Shown here one piece after another: positions 1-11,943 of a stretch of 64,000 nt of DNA. The stretch comes from Nereocystis luetkeana (taxonomy: Eukaryota > Sar > Phaeophyceae > Laminariales > Laminariaceae). Position numbers and translations under genes: made by a program. Position 1 is the stretch's first letter. Each line of letters starts with the position of its first letter. The stretch spans positions 12,488,961 through 12,552,960 of the forward strand of contig JARUPZ010000009.1 of assembly GCA_031213475.1 (NCBI GenBank), read 5' to 3'. The notes under the pieces were generated by a model, which worked only from the letters and a program-made list of their open reading frames with translations, ran no database searches and was not told the DNA's origin.

Positions 1-470
1 GCCACAGGGCTCGCCTGCCTCGACTGTTGTGCCAGGGGCAGCCTCGGGCGTGCATGATGTGATAGTGCTGCTACTCCTGCCGCTGTTCTGCCGCCGCGCT
101 GGTGCTACTGCTATGTTCATTCTTCTGCTGTTGTGCTGTTCTGCTGCTGCTGCTGCTGCTGCTGCTATGTCTGCGATATACTTTAGCTGCTGACCCCTGT
201 GAGCATGGTTATTGTGCAAGTATACCCCTCTCAGTGATGTGTCTCCGCACCGTAAAGCTGAAAAGCGGATCCACCTGCTTCGGACGCTGTCCGAGTACCG
301 TAATTGATACCAGGTGTATATTCAGCCGCTCGGCGGAGGTCTCGTGCCAGCGTAGCATGATACGTACCTGTACGCCATGCGGCTGCTGCTTGCTGCTGCT
401 GAGCTTGCTTGCTGCACCAACGTGATTGCCAGCGCTACGCACTGTTGATTAACTCGATCGGCTGCTGCTC
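1..470. repeat. CTG-rich microsatellite region
   Basis: A (CTG)n run occupies about 141-166 within a CTG-rich stretch, and a further CTG cluster lies near 385-405. The leucine-rich open frame across it is a by-product of the triplet repeat. No gene is recognised here. Confidence 0.7.
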
Positions 471-1850
471 AACTATCTGTTTTGTATCTAATCTGTATAC
501 ATACGAAGTATTTAGTACTGACGCCGAGCGTCTCGTACGTTCTACTTTGTAGTACTGCTTCCTGTTCGAACGAGTTATGCGTTGCTGTGTAGGATGGCGG
601 ATAGCAAGGCTTGTTTTTCTTGTGTTTGCAGTGTTTTCTTTCTCTTCATTTATACCTGGTATCCATTAATTATATATAGATAGCGTGATGCCCAGAGTTT
701 AACTTCATCGTAGTATTGCCTCTAATACAAACTTGTTTAACAACTATATACCTCACGTACTCACAACGTTTTTAAGCTCCCTTCATGCAACAACGTAAAA
801 AAAACGTATCTCTCACATTCTCCGAAATAAATCACCTTTTGCAAGCTGCCTTCGCGCAACGTTCCAAGATCTTGTTCTTTGGGACGTCATCTTCGAAACA
901 CGCATGTGTTCCTGCCCTCCTGCGCTTTGAACATCCGGTCCTTGTCATCTACCGCCGCTTCACCCGAAGTCCATCGAAACAAAAGTCTTTCGAGCTACCG
1001 AAGGGTTCACGCAAACCTCTCTGTCGTCTTTTGTACACTACATTCGCCGCGCTGTGGATTACTGCCGACAACAAGGCAGTACCTTCTTCTGTAAGCTCTG
1101 CAATAACACCCATTTTCCAAATCATCCCCCCTATCTCCTTCTGCCGCAGCACACTGCTGTATACACACAGTCATGCAGCTTGACACGAGAAGGTATCCGT
1201 TTGTCCCGCCGCGTTGTTGGTCGAGATCGTACTTTGCCGTTACGTATCGAAAACCCGCCGCAATATTTATTATTTAACCAACCGACACCCCCCGTATAGA
1301 GAGGATGAGGAGCGGCGCTCGCTACACCGCGTTTATTGGTGGCCCGTGGCGATGATGATGAGTTTCGGCACGAAGACCTTGTCCCGAGCAAAGACAACTC
1401 AACTGCAAAGAGCAGCAGCGGCAGGAAGAAGCCTGCCTACAGCACCTGTGGTGAGACAACACAAACCGCCTACACGGTGCGAAAGACGTTGGCTGTTCTA
1501 GCAGAAGCGGATGTATGACGCGTATGCGCGGTTCGTTTATCATCCTCCGTCGGTTCGCGTTTGCTCGTGTCGGCTTCGTTTGATCCCCGTCGAGTTTTAC
1601 CACTCGGCTTGACGCTGCACCTGCTGCTGCTGCTGCTGCTGCTGCTCCTCCCTCTCGCCATCGTATGATGCTGTTGTTGGCACCCTGCTCGAGCTCCATT
1701 ACTACTTTAATATCAGTAAGAATCACGATGATCCAAAACAGATTTTCACGACGTCAAAACTCGCCCTATATCACCTGTGCAGCAGCCGGTTTGATGGTTT
1801 TAGGGGGTTGTACCGAGATTGCTCGCGGCTCGAAAGCGTTCGATTTGTCG
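471..1850. other. No recognised gene; two unassigned coding-like stretches
   Basis: A plus-strand open frame at 785-1183 (132 residues) and another at 1336-1518 (60 residues, rich in Ser, Lys, Asp and Glu) look more protein-like than the surroundings, but I recognise no domain. The second could be an exon. A (CTG)n run lies at about 1620-1647 and produces a poly-alanine antisense frame. Function unknown. Confidence 0.3.
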
Positions 1851-2560
1851 GTATTATACTCGATACTCCGAGTATCGTGTAGTTTTCGTACTCCGAGTAC
1901 TTCGAGTGTTAGAGTACTACTGGTGGCCTAAATACTCGGAGTACTTGCAGTATGAGCAGTACTGAAGGGCCAAAACCTCCCAGTACTGGGAGTATGAGCA
2001 GTAATTATACTCGAGTACAAGCAGTACCCACAAACATCTAAATTACTCTGAGTACTCCGGGTATCGCGAGTATTGAACCCAGGAATACTTCATCATCCGA
2101 GTTAAATACTCCGAGTAATACTCCGACACGGAGTACCTTGGAGTATAAAATCCTGAAATACTCCGAGTATTGCTCGTACCTTGGAATATGAAACCCTGAA
2201 ATACTCCGAGTATTATTGAAGTTTTAGCAGGATGAAATGCCCAAGTACTCCGAGAACTTGAAGTAGGAGCAGTACAAGATCCCCAAAAACTTCAAGTACA
2301 ACGAGTATTCCAGAGTATTGAACCCCAAAATACTCGGAGTACAGCAGTATTTCAGAGTATCGAACCCCAAAATACTCCTATTAATAGTACAAACAAGCAG
2401 TGTTATTGAGAGTGAGCACACCCGAAATACTCCGAGTATGAGCAGTATACCGGAGTATCGAGCCCTGAAATACTCCGAGTACACAAGTACCTGAAGTAAT
2501 TTATCTCCGATACTCGTTACTTTTCTCCAAGGTACTCGGAGCATCTATCTGCACCTTCCC
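1850..2560. repeat. Degenerate ACTCCGAGTA satellite
   Basis: The stretch is built from many imperfect copies of a unit containing the near-palindromic core TACTCCGAGTA or TACTCGGAGTA, separated by spacers such as GAACCCNGAAA and GAGCAGTA. Spacing between cores is irregular, roughly 15-45 bp. No coding function is supported. Confidence 0.85.
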
Positions 2561-3530
2561 ATATTGATATCTTGCGAGCATCGTCTGGCTTTCACTCAGG
2601 ACGACCCAATCCGGCACACTCTTACTTCTGTCCATGACCACCACAATTGCAGCCGTTCTTCTTGCAGATACGTCTCGTACGGCATTTACATTTTGCATTG
2701 CCACTGCTGATGCCGTCTCCATCATCCTCGTGTTTGTGATTAAGTAAGTTCGACATCGCTTTCATTTCATTATCCTACCAGCACGGTCGTCTGATGATCT
2801 CTGCTCTGACACCTCGATTTAACACACCTCATCTTCTCGATTAAAGTGATAATATTGACGACCGTTCATTCGGATATTTCGGCGTCCGATCCTGCGGGCA
2901 CTCCTTGCACCCGTGGCATTTGGATATTTAGTACTACTCACACTCGCACTTACTCGCAACATTCAGGCAGTATTTCGAGGTTTGAAGTTGAGCACTGCTC
3001 ACACTCCCAGTCACTCGCAATGTTGAGACCGTAAGCACCCTAATAGTCTCAGCATTCAGAGTACGAAATTTGCTCGATACGGAAACAATCGACACTCCGA
3101 GTGTGGTCCCTCTGCTTGCTGTGCGTTTATCTTATTGCCCGCAGATTTTATTGCATCGTGCTGCTCCAACCAACAACTAATAAAGTTGCAGTGTGAGATT
3201 CCAGAGAGGGAGCAAGCACATCGAATAAATATTGAACAATTCATAATTTTATCGCGTATTATTGAGGTCCTACATAAAGTGACTTACAAAGTGGTTTTCA
3301 TTCATTTAAAACACGGGGCTACAATTAATGTCCATCCTATGTACGTATTGGCTCACCTATCATAGCTTCTATATTATTATCTACAGGAATCTGGCCCGAC
3401 CGCCGTGGGGGCGGGAGGGCCTTTTATTCCCTAGTAGTATAGATATTTAGTACACTCCTGGGCGGTACTGTCGCACTACGTATCAGCCTCGAGCTGCATA
3501 CATGCACGCCCTCAGCCATTACGGACATGT
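2561..3530. other. Unassigned intergenic DNA
   Basis: Mixed sequence without a recognisable gene. Short echoes of the upstream satellite (CACTCGCA, TTTCGAGG) fade out by about 3030. Nothing else is supported. Confidence 0.4.
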
Positions 3531-3591
3531 ATGTGCGGAACCACAGGCGGGTGTCAGCCCGCCGCGGTGAAGCCCCCCTTGTACTCAGTGT
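3531..3591 (+). mobile_element. Dispersed repeat end, possible Helitron 3' terminus (copy 1)
   Basis: A GC-rich segment containing GGCGGGTGTCAGCCCGCCG followed by GCGGTGAAGCCCCCCTTGT matches, in inverted orientation, the segment at 16535-16592. The partner copy ends in CCCCCCTAGT, the CTAG-T form expected at a Helitron 3' end after a short GC hairpin. This copy ends in CTTGT instead. No replicase or helicase is visible, so the family is a guess. Confidence 0.35.
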
Positions 3592-3654
3592 GCCATATAT
3601 CCTTGTGCGTATGCTTTTAGTGCGCCAAGAAGTAAGTAGAAATGGCACACTACA

Positions 3655-3850
3655 CCAGTACTCTTAAAGTCCGTGATAGAGTGTACCTCACCTGGTGGTT
3701 CATACCCTGGTATGGTGGGACAGAGATGCAGCACCAATACACTTAAAGTCCATGATAGAGCTTACCTGGTATTAATAATTCATATTATGATATAGTGCGA
3801 CAGAAATAAATGCAACACCCATACTCTAAACTTCTCGTGATAGAGTTTAC
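3655..3850. repeat. Tandem repeat, about 80 bp x 3
   Basis: Three diverged copies of a unit containing TTAAAGTCCRTGATAGAG, followed by TACCTGGT-like sequence and a GACAGA-AT-GCA-CACC stretch, start near 3661, 3741 and 3823. Confidence 0.7.
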
Positions 3851-4290
3851 CGGATAAATCAGACCTTGGCACCAGTACTGCACATCAAGGACCCATTCAG
3901 ACAAATGTTACGGTGGAACATGGTCATCAGAATAGAACCAAACACGGTGTGTAGAGATACTACAGTAGATATGCATATATATGTTTGGTGGGGTCCATCG
4001 GGTTTCGTTTGTAGTTGCTATGCCCCCTCGCAGGCGTGTGCTTGCCTCATAAACACTGGTAGCTCGCCAAGTCCGACAGCAAGGAAGGGGCCATGGGCAA
4101 GCCCGCGCTCCTCCCGCACACAGAAGCACTGGGAACAATACAGCATGTGCACAACTAACTCTAGTCAGCTGCTCCACGTCTGCCATACATTCCAACCGGC
4201 CAGTCAGTCACACACTGCCATGCAGGAGTACGAATCTAAAACGATATGGCGGCCGTTACGCACCAACCCCTTGAGTGGCCGACGCCGGAG

Positions 4291-4657
4291 CTAGCCGTCC
4301 ATCTCGTGCACATCGTTGCAAAGGTCAAACTCGAACACGTCGAACTTGCGCTGGAGGCGTGCGGCAACTAAATCAGCGCCTTCGTACGGTAGGGCTTCGT
4401 TTGACGCGCCGCTTCCATGTGCCATCTCGATCAAAGAGGTTTTGAGTGGGCCAGCAATGTCGGCGTTGGGCGCGAGAAAATTCGCAATCGAAGTCGACTG
4501 CTCGACTTCCCCGATGCGCTCGAACTCTTGGCAGATGACGAAGGCCGGATCCAGCTCGACTAGGAAGGAGTGCATGACGGCAATATCAGTCAGCATAATT
4601 TGCATGTACTCCATATACCGCTCCTCAGGGGTGGTTGTTTCCGCGTTACCTAGTTGG
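4291..4657 (-). CDS. Exon 2 (terminal) of the sulfotransferase-like gene
   Basis: It starts after a CAG acceptor, completes a split Asp codon, contains ERYMEYMQIMLTDIAVMHSF, and ends at a TAG stop. Its conserved relation to two other loci in the window shows that the frame is real. Confidence 0.8.
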
Positions 4658-5641
4658 CTGTCACGGCAAATAACAGGCCAGAGCTATAGCGAGTTAGGCG
4701 AAAACTCACCGGACCAAACAATCTAATATGTATGTGTGAGTATGTTGAGTGGTACACATCATATACATTTTTTATACACACAATTTAAAGTATACATGCT
4801 GTATACGAAGTGTGGATGTAAGCAATATATATATATACTGGTATTTTATTCCAGGTGGTAAACATTAAAAAATATCTACCTGGCAAATATTTGCAGTAGT
4901 ACATGCTTTTTGTGAGAGAGCAACGACAGCGCAAGACCGAGGTGAGAGTACTTACGCATAATATATATATATATTATTGAATGAGAGCGAGATGTACGCA
5001 GTACTCTATTATTCGTGTAGGTCCACTGGGCCCACTCACTCTTGGAACTGGCGGTGGACGGTATCGGCCACGATAAGATCCTTCACTGGTCGCCGCAAGT
5101 ACAATACTCGAAAGTCCACGCCCTCCGCCTCCGCCACCTCGGCCAGCAGCCGCAGGTCGATGTACATCATCACCTTGCTCGGGCCGCGTCCGTCCGGATA
5201 CGAATACTTCCCGCGGATGTACATGACGGCTCCAGGGAAAGGAAGGTCCGCCCCTCTCATTGCCAGGTCCCGCATTTCAACCCCGGCCTGTTCACGAGAG
5301 GTGTTGTAGTGCTGTGCTTTCCCCCCCATGGCGGACCTCACGTGGTACTTAGTCATGCCAATATCGGCTAGTCGGGTCAGGTTGCCGTTCTTCTCGTACA
5401 AGTCCCTGTTCACGGCAAGCAGGTACTTGTGTCCCGTGCCTTCTACCCCGACCGCGAGAGACAGGCGCAGACTAGAGCTGAAAATCGTTTTGGGGAGGAC
5501 AGATCGGGGAGCCTCCGGGACCGTGTCCTCCGTAGTAACCGAGACCACCACTTTGCTGGAGATATAGGTGAAAGCCGCCAACGTAGAAAGCACTGCCGCC
5601 ATCGCGGCGAAAACGATCATGGCCCGTTCTCGTATTTTCAT
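4291..5641 (-). CDS. Type II membrane protein with sulfotransferase-like domain
   Basis: Two exons (5641-5040 and 4657-4291) encode 322 residues. The intron (5039-4658) begins GTGAGT and ends CAG, and both sides agree in phase. The chosen start places a short basic stretch (MKIRERAM) before a hydrophobic signal anchor at about residues 7-27, as in Golgi type II glycan-modifying enzymes. Upstream in-frame Met codons would bury that anchor. Residues 65-72 (GVEGTGHK) look like a P-loop or PAPS phosphate-binding element. About residue 178 onward (RVLYLRRPVKDL) resembles the strand and helix carrying the second PAPS contact in sulfotransferases. The terminal exon has a relative at 63306-63660 and a decayed one at 19083-19600. 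The sulfotransferase assignment rests on motif layout only; the exon structure is well supported. Confidence 0.72.
5040..5641 (-). CDS. Exon 1 of the sulfotransferase-like gene
   Basis: It carries the start codon, membrane anchor, P-loop-like motif and the RRPVKDL stretch, and ends in phase 2 before a GTGAGT donor. Confidence 0.72.
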
Positions 5642-7270
5642 AATCAATCCCTGCCGCCTGCACCAACAAAAGGGCCTCCGTGTGTGCCTGCGTTCGCGCG
5701 TGCGTGGCAGATGGCGCCAGGAGCGCCGGCACCTAAACCTGCGTGCGAATTCCGGATTTCCACACAGCATTTATTTGCTAGGCGCGTGTTAAGCCCGTTT
5801 CAGAATATTAAATCTGGAATCATGTGGAATCTCGATTTTGAAAAAACAAAATATAGGCGACTCTCCCCCCGCGAAACGTTAGACTTCGGGTGCGTTTGGA
5901 ACTAATCGACATGAATGTCCAATTTAAGCTTTAATGTTCTCGCCCCCTACTACAGCGTGGGGGGGGGGAGATTCCAGACTCCAGACTCCGAAGGGATATT
6001 GTGAACTCCTGCGCGCTTGATGCGTTGTTTCTGCCAAGTAAGTTAAACCAAGTCGAGTAACGACCCCCGTGCTAGGATACAGGTATACTATGACTCTCAG
6101 GCCCACCTATTTATGACTGACCGGGCTACTTAACCCAATGTCGATGGTATACCATTACACTACTACTACTGTAGTATTTAGAGTCAATACGATATTTATT
6201 TTCGGGCAATAATATGGAGATCTCTTGAAGCAAGGAGCCTCACAGCAGTTACTTTTAGCATACATCATTGACGGGTGCTTCTCCTACCGTAGAAGCTACT
6301 GCCAATAATACTGTACCTGGTAGTAGTATGCGATTTATAAAACTACAGCAACAACGATTGAACAATAGAGCTGCCTACATCTATCTAACGTGCCTTGCCA
6401 ACGCGCTTGGCACAGGAGCTGGATTTTAGCTGCAAAAGTGTAGGGGCATTATCTAGCCTGTGGATCCACCGAGCGTTCTCGCAGTATCGTCGGCTGTGCA
6501 ACACTCATCAAAGCGAAAGTGGCACTGTCGTGTGGAGAAATGATGCGGCATTTTCGGACACTTTTAAGTAGCAACCCGGACTTTACTACCTTCGCCTTCA
6601 TCCCAAGCCGTCAAACTACGCCAGCACAGCAGTACACCAAGGGAGCAGGGGACCCTGCAACGACACCACCTAGGTTGTTCGTGCTTGACGCTGGCGTCGT
6701 GACTGCACTCCAACTATAATAGGGGACACTCATGGATCTCAACGTCCGAAACTCAGCATCGTGGCGGGTGATTTTTTAGAGCTTCGAATGTTGCGTGTAC
6801 CGGAGGGCAAGACAAAAAAACGAGAAAATGGGACAACACTCGCCAGCATGCGGAACTTGAACAAAAAACAATCTTAAGCCCCCTTTTCTAGTAATTTTGT
6901 CGGAAGCATGATGAAAGTATATTTGTTTAGTTTGTTTGACTTGAGGTTAATATACCCCCCCCTGTCTGCCCCCCCCCCCTATTATATATAGGTTGGGTTG
7001 CCGTCGGTTGGCAACGACACTGTAAGACATACTGCTCACTACGTGAGCTAGACAACCAGGGTACTACACTACGCGAGCTAGACAACCAGGGTACCGTTTT
7101 TTGTTTTTGGCGGCCGCCCACAGCTGGTCGTCGAGTTAGATCATTTGTGCGAGGTACAGAACCTTTACTCCGCAAAAGGGGATTGATCGTATCACGTTGT
7201 GTTCAAGGTGAGGCACCCAAGAGGCAGTTACATAGTACTCCCATCATTGCTGTCTCTGGAAGTAAGTAAG
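5642..7270. other. Intergenic DNA upstream of the sulfotransferase-like gene
   Basis: No gene is supported. Contents are a G-run near 5959-5967, C-runs at about 6954-6981, and a duplicated 30-bp unit with GCGAGCTAGACAACCAGGGT at about 7040-7100. No clear TATA box could be assigned to the gene at 5641. Confidence 0.4.
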
Positions 7271-7480
7271 TGGCTACACCCGAAATTAAATCATTGAAGA
7301 AATTAAATCAACTCATTGAAGCTGTTATCCATATATATGCAAGTCCGCCTCACAAGCGGTACTTAGTAGGATGCAGCTCACCCTTCATTCGACTCGCCAG
7401 ACACCTCACGGCGCTTCGCGCTTGGTGCAAGCAATGCCTGCCTGGTCGGTGAAAACCCGGCATGCTCCGTCCCGGCATTC
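7271..7480. repeat. Dispersed repeat R1, copy 1
   Basis: This stretch matches 41588-41826 closely and 62878-63067 more distantly, all in the same orientation. Shared blocks include AAGTCCGCCTCACAAGCGGT, GTGCAAGCAATGYCTGCCTG and CATGCTCCGTCCCGGCATT. It contains a local duplication (AATTAAATCA-TTGAA) not seen in copy 2. No family is recognised. Confidence 0.75.
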
Positions 7481-8367
7481 TCCTATGGAGTACAAACCGA
7501 AAAGTGGGGTATCGACCTCCCTTTGCTTTCGTGTACCCTTGCGTGTGTTTGGGCGGTTCACCTTTTTCTATACTTCGATTTCGGTAGTATAGAGTCACCC
7601 CACGGTAGGGGTTGCACTTTTTGGGCCAAAGGTTTCGTTTCGGACCAATTGAGTTCCTTAAGTGGGGAACCACCAGTTGGGATCAAAAACTTACTCATAT
7701 ATATATTCGTTTTAGGACTAGCGCATACAGGTACCGGTCGGGTGGCACGAACGAATTTCTTCCAAGTCTTGTACCGGGTGAGATATTGAGCTCCGGATGT
7801 GAGGGGCTGGGGAACTTCAGGCAGGTGCACCCCTACCTACTACTGTGGGATGGCTCATTAGGTAGCAGTAGTAGGTAGCACAGCCAAGTTGTCTAAAGTT
7901 TGCATACCCACACAACTAAGTCGCCGCCGCGCAGCTGGGCAGTAACCGCGGGTACGAGTGTGTCCACTAGCGTTAGGAGTCCGGCACCAGCACGCGGCCT
8001 ATTCAAGGAAGGCGCGCATGAGGTGGTATCCGCTTCGATTTTTTTCGATAAAGGTGCACTCGAGTGGTTCCGATTCAGAACGCACGTATCATCATACAAA
8101 TATTGCTGAAAACATCTGATCTGCAAACGTATATATCTAGAGTAATGCACTATCAATACCCTCACAACAGCAGTACGTGGCAAAAAAAAGTGCTTTTAAA
8201 CTACTCTGATCCGTATCACAAGCCGCATGTGGACTTTTATGGTCTCACTACACGGAGGAAATGTTCCCCCCGGCCATGGTGGGCCCCAATTGGGCACCAA
8301 GTTCAACACGAAGCGAGAACAATATTCCCGGCCATTAAGGTATCGTCCAGTTGTGTACACCCTGTTT

Positions 8368-8450
8368 TTGGGACCACAGGCGGGATTTCAGAGAGGTGTG
8401 CTAATATGAGAACATCATCATCACCATCATGATTATCATCAACTTGATTG
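8368..8450 (+). repeat. SINE-like repeat R2 with ATC tail, copy 1
   Basis: The segment GGACCACAGGCGGGATTTCA...TGAGAACATC runs straight into an ATC-rich microsatellite. The same body and tail occur at 54908-55000 and, inverted, at 12925-13003. A conserved body joined to a simple-repeat tail is typical of SINEs and other retroposed sequences. No pol III boxes were identified. Confidence 0.5.
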
Positions 8451-8745
8451 TCTGTCTGTCTGTCTGTCTGTCTTTCTGTCTGTCTGTCCATCATCTGTCT
8501 GTCTGTCTGCCTGTCTGACTGACTGTCTCTCTCTGTATGTCTTGCCTGCCTATCTCTTTGCCTGTCCGTATGTCTGTATGTATGTCTGTCTTTCTTTTTG
8601 TCCGTTTGCCTGCCTGTCCGTATGCCTGTATGTCTGTCTTTCGTTTTTTCCGTTTGCCTGCCTGTCTGCTCGCCTGCATGCCTGCCTGTCTGTTTGCTTG
8701 TATGCTTGCCTGCTTGCTTGCTTGCTTGCTTGCTTGCTTCCTTGT
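8447..8745. repeat. Compound tetranucleotide array (TGTC/TGCC/TTGC)n
   Basis: Nearly 300 bp of CTGT, then CTGCCTGT, then CTTGCTTG units. All long open frames across it (Cys/Leu/Val-rich forward, Lys/Gln/Thr-rich reverse) are products of the array. Confidence 0.92.
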
Positions 8746-9480
8746 GTCTGTATGTCACCATGGCCTCACGATCCAGAACGTTCCAGCCCAATCTTGCGGC
8801 ATTGCCAGAGAGGGTGGGTGAGACAACCCGTGGGATGCTGACTGAGTATGTTGTCGAGCAGAGTCGTGGCCATCGCTTGATGAGAGTTGCTGCCAATCCC
8901 GAAGCGAACACGACCTATAAAAGCCTTACCAGTACTTTTTAAACTAACACACAATGAGCCCATTGGCCGACTCCAATTTCACTCACTGGCCATTTCCACG
9001 CCCAAGCCTGCGGGCTGCTTCTGAAAGATTAGGTGCGGCTCGGGTAAGCCCTTTCGCAAATTCCAGCCAAAGGGCCAGCTTCTTTACTGGTAGTTTCAAA
9101 GTTATTAACGAGGCCCGATTTCGCCAATTAATTGAAACGTTCTGTGCAGAAGGCACGGCGCGGTTTTGGCGAGGATGAGTTGTTGGCGAGTGGTGTGCCC
9201 CCTTTGTCCGAGTTTTCAAAGCGTAGGAGGCGTTTGCATCCAGGAATTGCACCTTTGGTGTCCCCAGCATGAGATCCCCGATAATTTGGTAGCCATTTTG
9301 CCCCCCTCTCGAGGGTTGTCATTTTGCCCAAGGCAAGGTGTGGGGTCTTCCAAGGCACCGAAGCAGGTAGCTGGTCCATACCGACGTCGCTATGTGTGAA
9401 CGAGGTACCGTTTTGAGGGTGCAGGGGTATCGGTGCACCGTGTACAACTAACTGTAGTAGCAACTAACTCATCCATCATA
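8746..9480. other. Unassigned region with coding-like stretches
   Basis: A plus-strand frame at about 8760-8940 contains the protein-like run PNLAALPERVGETTRGMLTE. Minus-strand frames at 8983-9270 and 9128-9463 overlap each other. None matches a family I know and no splice borders decide between them. They could be exons or transposon remains. Confidence 0.25.
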
Positions 9481-9865
9481 TTTCAGCAGTGAAATCCTTG
9501 TTTTCACGTTTCGAGGGAGACCCAAGGTCAGCCGTGGTAGTAGGGAACAACGCGATCTGCTCCGTTGTTCTCTCGCTGCTCTTTCCAAGAAGAGCGCAGT
9601 CAGTCTACAGTATCGAGGCCAGCTCACGGCGTGTTGTTCGTGTGGGCATTAGGAGAGAAAAGCGGAGTTCTTTGATATGCTTCTACTGGCGCAAGCGAGA
9701 GCACGCGAGCCGAATTGTCTTCCGCATATATATATATATTGCGAACACGTACTGGTATGTACAGTTTCTGCGTTCCTCCTTCTCGTTCTACAGTAGAAAA
9801 AAAGAAACTTGACTGAAGTACGAGATACTGAAAAGTCAAGCGCCTGGAACCCCATGCTCAAACTT

Positions 9866-10113
9866 CAGCGACGTTGTCCGCCCCGAAGGAGGACACGGAA
9901 AACGCTGCCGCTTTGGCGCACTCACGGGAGTGCACCAAGGAGCTCATACCCCCCCCCCCAATTCTGGCTCGATGGGAGCAATCGGAGCTAGAGCAGGAAC
10001 TTGAAATACTACCAGGAAAGAACGAGAGCAGACGTAGTTCCAGTGTCTTTGTTGTCGAGAGTTTTGGCATTACAGAGCATCACCTTTTTTTGTGGGAAGT
10101 GCAACACGGGTAG
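9866..10113 (+). CDS. Candidate terminal exon, unknown protein
   Basis: The frame ends at a TAG stop at about 10111-10113 and is rich in Glu, Leu and Ser, with acidic and basic clusters (WEQSELEQELEILPGKNESR) typical of a helical linker. A second coding-like stretch in plus orientation lies just upstream (about 9489-9640), after a TTTCAG acceptor-like site. I could not connect them, and no domain is recognised. Confidence 0.3.
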
Positions 10114-10204
10114 ACGGTAGTCCCCGAACACGACGGGACCATTCACCACCATTCCCGGCTATAAGACGCCTCCCAGAGGTGTTGTACGATAGAGGTATCA
10201 ACTA

Positions 10205-10233
10205 TATATATAATATATATTATAATATATATT
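10205..10233. repeat. AT-rich palindrome
   Basis: A TATATAATATATATTATAAT-type run that can fold on itself. No function assigned. Confidence 0.6.
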
Positions 10234-11560
10234 TGAGTCATCACGGCGTTCTTGTCGGGCGCCAGTTGCGGGGGGTACTGCTCTAGTGCCACAGTTCGCG
10301 GGCACATATGTAATTTCTGAAGGTGCGCGCCCCACACACATCTCGATCATCAGTCGTATTCATATGTTCGTTCCCGTAGGAGTACTGTACGCATTTTACC
10401 CCTTGGGGGGACATAGGAGTCTCAGAAAATTTAGGGTGAACCTCCATCGTAGAACGCCTCCCCATTCTATGGATGTGCAGGAGCGACCTGCACACAACGT
10501 TGTGCAGGGCGTGTGTCGTCCATTTCAACCTTGCACGTCAGCCCAGACCAACTCGACCGCAGGCCTCACCCTAACCCGATCCCCAACCTTTTGGGGGGCT
10601 CGAGGTCAGCAGGGGCAGTCACGCGGCCCCGCCCGGTGTTTGAGTGGCGTTTCCCCAAACCAACGCCGGGCAGCCGAAGGACCCGCCTTGACCAATAAGA
10701 CCCGCACCCTGCACGAAGTTTTGTGCAGGCCGCCCCTGTACATAGGTCGAGCCTAGGAGAGGGGGAGGAGCTGTCGGGTGGGTGTCCCGGTTGATGATCG
10801 TCTCCGGCGGCGTGAGGAAACCGAGAAGCGGTGCCTCTGCTGGCTGTCGGTGTGCAGTAGAAGTCACGTGTTGACATTGAATCTACCTGAGGAAGTTTTT
10901 CACTCTAGTTGGCTAAGGGATGCCAGGTATAGAGTAAGCCGCCCAATCCACCTAACGTATTACCAAGCCACAGCATCCCGAGCCGGCCGAATTAAACTAG
11001 AGCCTTTCCAAACACACACCCAAGCCGGCCGAACCGACCTGAGGACATACAAAGCACAGCACCCGCGGAATCGGCCCTCAGGTCGGCTGCTTAAAGACAG
11101 GTTACTATTATTGTGTATTAGTGTTGCACCTCTAGTAATAAACCAATATACGTACCTGGTATCGGATATTTTTTGAGTGCCCTCTTCTCCGCACGGAAAG
11201 CTCGAGAGCGAGAGTCGGAGAATGTAAATGAAAACAGCCGAGCAGCGAGAATGCTGAATCCTCTGCGAGATGAAAATGAGGTCAAGTACCGAGGGGAGAA
11301 AGGTAAACACGTGTGGCCACAGCTTGTCCAGAGAGGTGGGAAACAAAAGTGATCGTTGAACTAGAATAATAACAATGAACTAGAGATCTTCTTTATGTGG
11401 CATGGCTGTAGTACGTGTGGATGGATGCGGACGAGGGAATAACATAGATTTATGGATATTTTTAGGGATCGAGTTTGATACCAACGACGTATTGGCCAAA
11501 AAAGAAAGAGAGAGAGCCCTTTGGGCAGCAAGATACATTTTTTAGAACAAACTGTCGGAT
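10234..11560. other. Unassigned DNA with a short repeated hairpin
   Basis: The palindrome CTGCACACAACGTTGTGCAG (about 10488-10507) has a looser relative, CTGCACGAAGTTTTGTGCAG, at about 10710-10729, so the GC-rich surroundings may be an old duplication. The overlapping open frames of 80-156 residues are not convincing. Confidence 0.35.
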
Positions 11561-11561
11561 C

Positions 11562-11943
11562 AGCAGGCACGATCCTCGGGTCTGATCCGCGCGTCAGTGA
11601 AAATACAGTCGCGGGTCAAGGGGGACCGCCCCGCGACATGACCCGCACGTATCCCACCGGTCATGCCCCGACCCGACCCGACCCGACCCGACCCGACCCG
11701 ACCCGACCCGACCCGTTGTACGTTTAGGTGATCAACCCACATCCGACTCAACCCCTACTATATTAAACACCTCCGGACCCTACTGGACCCAACCCGTGAG
11801 ATCCTTTCGTTTCCAAGTCTGGCCCGACCCGACGCGTGCGGTTTCTAGCACCCATTGACCCGACCCGAACGGACCCGACCCGTGAGGTTCTTGGAAGTCC
11901 TGACCAGACCCGCGGGTCAAGTCACCACCCGTGAACAGCGCCA
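11562..11943. mobile_element. hAT-like element with GGGTC subterminal repeats (locus 1)
   Basis: The core is a (GACCC)n array at about 11667-11715, flanked by scattered GACCC/GGGTC words in both orientations. The right edge reads inward as GGCGCTGTTCACGGGT, resembling the edges of the loci at 26 and 53 kb. Terminal CAGGGCTRTTCACGGGTC-type ends with subterminal pentamers are a known habit of hAT elements. No transposase is present and target duplications are not clear. Confidence 0.5.

Noticed and set aside
8303-8911. 202-residue minus-strand open frame rich in Lys, Gln, Arg and Thr
   Set aside because: It is generated by the tetranucleotide array. Only its first roughly 50 codons lie outside the array and match nothing I know.
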